A program made the position numbers and the translations under genes. Positions 6,825 to 11,184 of a DNA stretch of 11,184 bases are shown piece by piece. The stretch comes from DASXTK01 sp036505485. GTDB taxonomy: Bacteria > Actinomycetota > Acidimicrobiia > Acidimicrobiales > VFJN01. The stretch covers positions 1 to 11,184 of the forward strand of contig DASXTK010000175.1 in NCBI GenBank assembly GCA_036505485.1. The letters are read 5' to 3'. The notes beneath the pieces are model-generated. The model saw only the letters and a list, made by a program, of their open reading frames with translations, searched no databases and was not told the DNA's origin. How positions within the stretch are numbered: position 1 is the stretch's first letter; each line of letters begins with the position of its first letter.

Positions 6825-7575
6825 CCCCAAGGACCTGCCGCCCCGCATCGGCCTGACGACCTACGTCGAGGAGGCGCGGTGGGGTGTGTGGGACCGTCCC
6901 GCCGCCCTGCTCCCCCACTCCTACGTGGAGGCGGTGGTCGCCGCGGGCGGGGTGCCGGTCCTGTTGCCTCCGGGCGGCGCGGTCGGCGGTGCCGCCGAGA
7001 CGGTGGTCCGGGGCCTCGACGCCCTGATCCTGACCGGCGGGGACGATGTGGGCGTGCAGGCGGACCGCGACAGCTGGGAGATCGACCTGCTCCATCGGGC
7101 CCTCGACGCCAAGCTGCCGGTGCTGGCCATCTGTCGGGGAGCCCAGGTCCTCAACGTGGCCTTCGGCGGGACGCTCCACCAGCACCTCCCCGACGTGGTC
7201 GGACACGACGACCATCGGCCGGAGCCGGCGGTGCTCGGCAAGACCCCGGTCCGCCTGGCCCCCGGAACGCTGGCGGCCGAGATCCTGGGGATGGAACTGA
7301 CCGTGCCCTGCTACCACCATCAGGCCATCGACCGTCTCGGCGCCGGAGTCGACGCGGTGGGCTGGGCCGATGACGGCACCGTGGAGGCGGCGGTGCTCCG
7401 GGATCACCGGTTCGCCCTCGCGGTCCAATGGCACCCGGAGGACAGTGACGACCTGCGTCTGTTCCAGGCCGTCGTGGGAGCCGCCGGGGCTACGCACGGT
7501 TCTGTGACCCGGATGCCGCGCCCTGACGCGGCATCCGGGTCACAGAAGGGCGGGGCGGGGGCAACGGGGCCGTGA
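6805..7575 (+). CDS. Class I glutamine amidotransferase-like gamma-glutamyl hydrolase (PuuD-like, peptidase C26)
   Basis: A 256-residue hydrolase of the gamma-glutamyl-GABA hydrolase type, expected to release glutamate from the oxidised gamma-glutamyl intermediate at the end of the pathway. The nucleophile is C110 (AICRGAQVLNVAFGG), with H210 and E212 (VQWHPE) completing the triad. LTGGDD and CYHHQAID are the other family blocks. The segment after LTGGDD (VGVQADRDSWEI) looks about a dozen residues shorter than in E. coli PuuD, where a YGE-containing loop normally sits. I chose GTG 6805 because GGGAG at 6793-6797 is seven bases upstream; an in-frame ATG at 6775 lies deeper inside the ligase gene. 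The last 25 or so residues (from about 232) are not domain-like: residues 232-248 are encoded by a perfect hairpin. The stop overlaps the GTG of the aldehyde dehydrogenase gene. Confidence 0.88.
   Translation: MGSSDSDPKDLPPRIGLTTYVEEARWGVWDRPAALLPHSYVEAVVAAGGVPVLLPPGGAVGGAAETVVRGLDALILTGGDDVGVQADRDSWEIDLLHRALDAKLPVLAICRGAQVLNVAFGGTLHQHLPDVVGHDDHRPEPAVLGKTPVRLAPGTLAAEILGMELTVPCYHHQAIDRLGAGVDAVGWADDGTVEAAVLRDHRFALAVQWHPEDSDDLRLFQAVVGAAGATHGSVTRMPRPDAASGSQKGGAGATGP
7500..7547. repeat. Perfect 21-bp inverted repeat with 6-base loop inside the hydrolase 3' end
   Basis: The left arm 7500-7520 (TTCTGTGACC...GCCGCG) and right arm 7527-7547 (CGCGGC...GGTCACAGAA) are exact reverse complements around the loop CCCTGA. 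In RNA this is a very stable 21-bp stem. It is followed by GGGCGGGG rather than a U-run, so it is not a standard intrinsic terminator. It is translated as the tail of the hydrolase and ends 24 bases before the aldehyde dehydrogenase GTG (7572). It could be a dispersed palindromic repeat that inserted there, or an mRNA stability or attenuation element. Confidence 0.9.
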
Positions 7576-8930
7576 CCGTCCTGCTCAACCCGGCTACCGA
7601 GGAGGTGGTCGGCGAGGTGGAGGGCACGTCGGCCGACGGTGTCGACGCCGCCATCGACCGGGCTCGGGCCGCGGCGGTGGGCTGGCGAGCCGTGGCCCCC
7701 GGCGACCGGGCCCGGCTGTTGCGCCGGTTCGCCGAGGCGGTGGAAGCCGACATCGAGCACCTGGCCCAGCTGGAGGTGGCCAACTCCGGCCACACGATCG
7801 GCAACGCCCGATGGGAGGCGGGGAACGTCCGGGACGTCCTCCACTACTACGCGGCCGCGCCGGAGCGGCTGTTCGGCCGCCAGATCCCGGTCCCAGGCGG
7901 CGTCGACATCACCTTCCGGGAGCCCATCGGCGTGGTCGGCGTGCTCGTCCCGTGGAACTTCCCGATGCCCATCGCGTCGTGGGGCTTCGCTCCGGCCCTG
8001 GCCGCCGGCAACACGGTGGTGCTGAAGCCGGCCGAGCTGACCCCGCTCACCGCGCTGCGGTTGGCCCAGCTGGCCCTGGAGGCCGGCGTCCCCGAGGACG
8101 TCTTCCAGGTCGTCCCTGGCCCCGGCAGCGTGGTCGGGCAACGCCTGGTCGACCACCCCGAGGTCGGCAAGATCGTCTTCACCGGCTCCACCGAAGTCGG
8201 CACCCGGATCATGGCGGGCTGCGCCGAGCAGGTGAAACGGGTGACCCTGGAGCTCGGGGGCAAGAGCGCCAACATCGTGTTCGCAGACGCCGACCTGGCT
8301 CGGGCCGCGGCGACCGCCCCGATGGCTGTGTTCGACAACGCCGGTCAGGACTGCTGCGCCCGCTCCCGCATCCTGGTGGAACGCGCCGCGTACGACCGGT
8401 TCATGGAGCTGCTCGAACCCGCGGTCCAGGGGGTACAGGTCGGGGATCCGGCCGCGTCGACGACCGAGATGGGACCGCTGATCTCGGCGGCCCAGCGGGC
8501 CCAGGTGGCGTCCTACGTTCCCGACGATGCGCCGGTGGCGTTCCGGGGACACGCTCCGGACGGACCGGGCTTCTGGTTCCCACCCACGGTGCTGGCCCCG
8601 GTGGCGCCCGATGCTCCCGCCTTCGTCGAGGAGGTCTTCGGTCCGGTCGTGACCGTGGTCCCCTTCGAGGACGAGGCCGACGCCATCCGGCTGGCCAACG
8701 ACACCCACTACGGCTTGTCCGGGTCGATCTGGACCTCAAACCTGGGACGGGCGCTGCGGGTGGCCCAGGCAGTGGAGAGCGGCAACCTCTCGGTCAACTC
8801 GCACTCCTCGGTTCGGTACTGGACGCCGTTCGGCGGCTACAAACGCTCCGGCCTCGGACGAGAGCTGGGCCCCGACGCCCTGGACGCGTTCACCGAGGTC
8901 AAGAACGTCTTCATCGCCACTGACAGCTGA
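7572..8930 (+). CDS. NAD(P)-dependent aldehyde dehydrogenase (PuuC/AldC-like)
   Basis: A 452-residue aldehyde dehydrogenase superfamily member, somewhat shorter at the N-terminus than the usual 480-500. Conserved blocks: PWNFP at 127-131, FTGSTEVG for the cofactor, the general base E227 in LELGGKS, the catalytic cysteine C261 in NAGQDCCA, EEVFGPVV, and the C-terminal PFGGYKRSGLGRELG. In the Puu pathway PuuC oxidises gamma-glutamyl-gamma-aminobutyraldehyde to gamma-glutamyl-GABA; here the analogous job is oxidising a gamma-glutamyl amino-aldehyde before the hydrolase removes glutamate (inference from operon order). It corresponds in position to aldC (Rv2858c) of M. tuberculosis. The GTG start overlaps the upstream stop in a GTGA motif, and the sequence before it is only G-rich (downstream of a hairpin), suggesting translational coupling. 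Family is certain; substrate is inferred. Confidence 0.93.
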   Translation: MTVLLNPATEEVVGEVEGTSADGVDAAIDRARAAAVGWRAVAPGDRARLLRRFAEAVEADIEHLAQLEVANSGHTIGNARWEAGNVRDVLHYYAAAPERLFGRQIPVPGGVDITFREPIGVVGVLVPWNFPMPIASWGFAPALAAGNTVVLKPAELTPLTALRLAQLALEAGVPEDVFQVVPGPGSVVGQRLVDHPEVGKIVFTGSTEVGTRIMAGCAEQVKRVTLELGGKSANIVFADADLARAAATAPMAVFDNAGQDCCARSRILVERAAYDRFMELLEPAVQGVQVGDPAASTTEMGPLISAAQRAQVASYVPDDAPVAFRGHAPDGPGFWFPPTVLAPVAPDAPAFVEEVFGPVVTVVPFEDEADAIRLANDTHYGLSGSIWTSNLGRALRVAQAVESGNLSVNSHSSVRYWTPFGGYKRSGLGRELGPDALDAFTEVKNVFIATDS

Positions 8931-8956
8931 TCTGATCCCCTTAGGAGTCCCCCGCC

Positions 8957-9721
8957 GTGTCCCGCCTGCAAGATCGAGTCGTCGTCATCACCGGTGGGGG
9001 CAGTGGGATCGGCCTGGCCTCGGCCCGCCGGCTGGCGTCGGAGGGAGCCAAGGTGGTGGTGGCCGACATCGACCCGGGGGCGGGCGCCGCGGCGGCCAAG
9101 GAGGTCGGCGGGCTGTTCGTGCCGGTCGACGTCACCGACGAGCCCCAGGTCGAGGCGCTGTTCCAGGCCGCGGTCGACGCCTACGGCACCGTGGACGTCG
9201 CCTTCAACAACGCCGGGATCTCCCCACCCGAGGACGATTCGGTGCTCACCACCGGGTTGGACACCTGGCGGCAGGTCCAGGACGTCAACCTCACCTCCGT
9301 GTTCCTATGCTGCAAGCACGCCATCCCCCACATGCAGCGGCAAGGCAAGGGCTCGATCATCAACACCGCCTCGTTCGTGGCGGTCATGGGCGCGGCGACC
9401 TCGCAGATCTCCTATACCGCCTCCAAGGGCGGGGTGCTGGCCCTGAGCCGGGAGCTGGGCGTGCAGTTCGCCCGGGAGGGGATCCGGGTGAACGCCCTCT
9501 GCCCGGGTCCGGTCAACACCCAACTGCTGCAGGAGCTGTTCGCCAAGGATCCGGAACGGGCGGCCCGCCGTCTGGTCCACGTCCCCATGGGCCGGTTCGC
9601 GGAGCCCGAGGAGATCGCCGGCGCCGTGGCCTTCCTGGCCAGCGACGACTCCTCCTTCGTCACCGCCTCCACCTTCCTGGTCGATGGCGGCATCTCCGGC
9701 GCCTACGTCACCCCCCTCTGA
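8957..9721 (+). CDS. Short-chain dehydrogenase/reductase (SDR), last gene of the gamma-glutamyl operon
   Basis: A 254-residue classical SDR: ITGGGSGIG at residues 11-19, VADID after the second strand (NAD-type acidic residue), NNAG, and the active site S139, Y153, K157 (ISYTASK). The loop CPGPVNT and C-terminal FLVDGGISGAYVTPL are typical. Automated labels would say 3-oxoacyl-ACP reductase, but no fatty acid genes are nearby. The same kind of gene (Rv2857c) follows aldC in M. tuberculosis. In this pathway it occupies the place of the FAD amine oxidase PuuB, so it may oxidise a gamma-glutamyl amino alcohol to the aldehyde (inference). The GTG start has TTAGGAG at 8941-8947, ten bases upstream, and lies 26 bases after the previous stop. 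An alternative is an unrelated accessory reductase. Confidence 0.92.
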   Translation: MSRLQDRVVVITGGGSGIGLASARRLASEGAKVVVADIDPGAGAAAAKEVGGLFVPVDVTDEPQVEALFQAAVDAYGTVDVAFNNAGISPPEDDSVLTTGLDTWRQVQDVNLTSVFLCCKHAIPHMQRQGKGSIINTASFVAVMGAATSQISYTASKGGVLALSRELGVQFAREGIRVNALCPGPVNTQLLQELFAKDPERAARRLVHVPMGRFAEPEEIAGAVAFLASDDSSFVTASTFLVDGGISGAYVTPL

Positions 9722-9741
9722 CCGACACGTCCCACGTTCGT

Positions 9742-9784
9742 CTTTGAAGCGAAATGGTTGGATTCCAACCATTTCGCTTCAAAG
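9742..9784. repeat. 43-bp perfect palindrome (21-bp arms, one central base)
   Basis: The left arm 9742-9762 (CTTTGAAGCG...GGTTGGA) and right arm 9764-9784 (TCCAACC...CGCTTCAAAG) are exact reverse complements around T9763. The arms are under 50% GC, against roughly 70% in neighbouring genes. It lies 20 bases past the SDR stop and ends three bases before the MFS remnant frame opens. Neither strand has a U-run after the stem, so a classic terminator is doubtful, although it may still stop or stabilise the operon mRNA. Other possibilities are an operator, a mobile palindromic repeat or a rearrangement scar. Confidence 0.92.
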
Positions 9785-9787
9785 TGA

Positions 9788-10018
9788 TGTCCGCCCGCGC
9801 GGTCTCTCCCGCCCGAGCAGTGGTCGAGGGCGTTGGCGGTGCTGACCACATGGTTCGCGGTCGGACAGAGCGCGGGTCCGGTGCTCGCCGGCCTCGCCGG
9901 CGAGGGCACCGACGGGTTGGACGCCGCGCTGATCGGATCCATCTCCGTGCTCGTCGTCGGCGCACTGGTCGCGGCCGCGGAGAGCCGGCCCATCACCGTC
10001 CGGAAGGGAACCCCATGA
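9788..10018 (+). pseudogene. 3' remnant of an MFS transporter gene (YbfB/YjiJ-like C-terminus)
   Basis: The frame opens right after a TGA at 9785-9787 and encodes about 76 residues that read like the end of a major facilitator: LPPEQWSRALAVLTTWFAVG, then QSAGPVLAGLAGEGTDGLDA, then the hydrophobic helix ALIGSISVLVVGALVAAA and a short polar tail. The TTWFAVGQSAGPVLAG block resembles helix 11 of YbfB/YjiJ-family MFS proteins. About 80% of a normal 400-residue transporter is missing, there is no plausible start or ribosome binding site, and the break point coincides with the palindrome at 9742-9784. It overlaps the following hydrolase gene by ATGA, the usual sign of a former operon partner. A tiny real protein from the TTG at 9833 is possible but unlikely. 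Confidence 0.7.
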
Positions 10019-10802
10019 CTGCCCATACGACGGACCCCGTGACCCTCGAGTTGCCATCAAGCGATGGCACGAAGTTGAGAGTCCGCCGCACCGGCGACGG
10101 CCCACCAGTGCTGCTGGTGCACGGGCCGTCGCCGATAAGGACTCCTTCGTCATGATCGAGCCGCTGCTCCGCCGATCCAGGACGGTGTGGGTGTACGACC
10201 GGCGCGGCCACGGGGCCAGCGGCGACGCGTCGCATTACTCGATCGACCGCGAGGCGGAAGACGTTCTCGCCGTGCCGGTTGACGTCGTCGCCCACTCCTA
10301 CGGTGCGGTCTGCGTCCTGCTGGCGCTCGACCGTGCTCCAGTGCGATCGCTGGCCATGGACGAGCCGCCGCTGTTCGCGTCCCGAGTCGACCCGTCGGAA
10401 CGAGACCAGCCCGACCGCCTCCTCCAGCAGAGCGATCTCGACCGCGCTCTGGGGAGGTTCCTGCGCGCCTATGCCGACGCCCAGGACGACGAGCTCAGCT
10501 TCCTGTCGAGCCTGCCCGACGTCTGGTCGAGGCTCCTACAGGGGACCCAGACGCTCGGGCGGGAGCTCGACGCGGTCAGCGGTGACGTGGTTTCCGCCCT
10601 CACCGCGCCCTCGATTCCGACTCTGGCTCTCCGCGGTGCGGACACGACGTGCCCCAACTTCCCGAAGGCGGAGGAGCTCCTCTCGCTGTTCCCCGGCATC
10701 GAGATCAGCCAGATCCCGGGCCAGCGCCACCTGGGCATGGCCTTCGCCCCGGACGCGGTGAAGACCAGGCTGACCGAGTTCTGGGACCGCGTCAGCGCCT
10801 GA
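10015..10802 (+). pseudogene. Alpha/beta-fold hydrolase, frameshifted by one base
   Basis: Two frames together make one alpha/beta hydrolase of about 262 residues. The N-terminal part from ATG 10015 ends GPPVLLVHGPS in frame 1. The remainder is in another frame, VADKDSFVMIEPLLRRSRTV and onward from 10128. Adding one base in the GGG/CC run at 10122-10126 restores HGAVADKDSFVMIEPLL, which is what this family shows at that point. Downstream features are intact: VYDRRGHGASGD, the nucleophile elbow AHSYGA (usually GHSYGA), MDEPPL, LALRGADTT, and a C-terminal QRHLGM with the likely catalytic His. Without the repair, a protein starting at ATG 10152 would lack the first strand and oxyanion region. 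Real mutation and sequencing error cannot be distinguished here. It was probably co-transcribed with the truncated MFS gene and has no visible promoter of its own now. Confidence 0.75.
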
Positions 10803-11184
10803 CCCCGGTGTCGGGGTCGAAGAGGTGGAGCCGTTGGGGATCGATGCGCACGCCGGTGGGGTCGCCGGGCTCCAGCTTGCTGGCCCCGGTGGTCCGGACG
10901 ACCAGCGGCACGGCGGCATCGTCCTCCGAGGCGAGGCGAAGGTGCACGATCTCCTCGGCCCCTAGCTCCTCGACCAGCGCGACCGTGGCCTCCAGGTCCT
11001 GCGCATCCGCGTCTACCAGCGCCAGGTGCTCGGGACGGATCCCGACGACCACGCGATCTCCCGGCGAGCCAAGCCCGTTGGGCAGTGCGAGCTGCTGACC
11101 AGCCACATCGAGCGCGTCGACGAGCACGGTGGCCTCGAGCAGGTTCATCGGCGGCGATCCGATGAACCCGGCCACGAACCGGTT
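10792..11184 (-). CDS. Sugar-type ABC transporter ATP-binding protein, C-terminal TOBE region (runs off right edge)
   Basis: Only the last 130 codons are in the window. The piece opens NRFVAGFIGSPPMNLLEATV, the signature that follows the nucleotide-binding domain in MsmK/UgpC/MalK-type ATPases. Then come GIRPEHL, a TOBE-fold hallmark, VEELGAEEIVHLRL, and the final GVRIDPQRLHLFDPDTG typical of the very C-terminus. The Walker motifs lie outside the window. Such ATPases energise uptake of oligosaccharides or glycerol-3-phosphate with separate permease and binding proteins. The gene is convergent with the broken hydrolase, and their 3' ends overlap by 11 bases, so no terminator separates them. 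It appears unrelated to the gamma-glutamyl operon. Confidence 0.9.
   Translation of the reverse strand, partial: NRFVAGFIGSPPMNLLEATVLVDALDVAGQQLALPNGLGSPGDRVVVGIRPEHLALVDADAQDLEATVALVEELGAEEIVHLRLASEDDAAVPLVVRTTGASKLEPGDPTGVRIDPQRLHLFDPDTGVRR

Noticed and set aside
7500..7547. Intrinsic terminator after the hydrolase
   Set aside because: The stem is strong but is followed by a G-rich stretch rather than a U-run, it is inside a coding region, and the next gene overlaps the stop codon, so full termination would cut the operon in half.
7404..8708. A 434-codon open frame on the minus strand opposite the aldehyde dehydrogenase
   Set aside because: Low-complexity Gly/His/Arg composition and no domain signal; the plus strand has all aldehyde dehydrogenase motifs.
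8957..9721. Fatty-acid 3-oxoacyl-ACP reductase (fabG)
   Set aside because: Sequence motifs are common to all classical SDRs; the operon context is amine catabolism and no fatty acid synthesis genes are present.
1..11184. tRNA, rRNA, CRISPR array, transposase gene or toxin-antitoxin pair
   Set aside because: No supporting sequence was found on either strand: no regularly spaced repeats, no recognisable RNA genes and no recombinase motifs.

Overview
The window is about 11.2 kb of very GC-rich DNA with tightly packed genes, frequent GTG starts and stop/start overlaps (GTGA, ATGA). The protein families are typical of Actinomycetota: TetR-controlled P450 cassettes, NTF2-like proteins, a glnA4-like operon and an msmK/ugpC-like ABC ATPase. 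I read it as a chromosomal piece of a mycobacterium-like or Acidimicrobiia-like actinobacterium. The species cannot be fixed from sequence alone. No RNA genes, CRISPR arrays or transposase genes were seen.

Region 1 (1-3795) is a divergent TetR-regulated oxidation cassette. A tetR-family gene reads leftward off the edge (1-184). A short divergent promoter holds two near-identical 16-bp palindromic operators, 23 bp apart, lying over a good -35/-10 pair. Rightward follow a DapB-like NAD(P)-binding protein (275-1378), a small NTF2/SnoaL-like protein (1393-1776), a cytochrome P450 (1793-3073) and a short-chain dehydrogenase (3070-3795). The layout fits ligand-induced hydroxylation and dehydrogenation of an unidentified small hydrophobic molecule. 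No ferredoxin or reductase gene is present.

Region 2 (3796-9721) is a complete gamma-glutamylation catabolic operon. It runs APC-family permease, glutamine-synthetase-like gamma-glutamyl-amine ligase, class I gamma-glutamyl hydrolase, aldehyde dehydrogenase and SDR. The ligase-amidotransferase-aldC-SDR order matches the Mycobacterium tuberculosis block Rv2860c-Rv2857c as I recall it. The logic is that of the Puu pathway: import an amine, cap it with glutamate, oxidise it, then remove the glutamate. However, an SDR stands where Puu has the FAD amine oxidase PuuB, so an amino-alcohol substrate is a reasonable alternative to putrescine. A perfect 21-bp-arm hairpin lies inside the end of the hydrolase gene, just before the aldehyde dehydrogenase start.

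Region 3 (9722-11184) looks decayed. An AT-richer 43-bp perfect palindrome (9742-9784) sits exactly where a truncated MFS transporter remnant begins (9788-10018). This overlaps an alpha/beta hydrolase gene (10015-10802) broken by an apparent one-base deletion near 10122-10126. A convergent sugar-type ABC ATPase gene (C-terminal TOBE part only) enters from the right edge.
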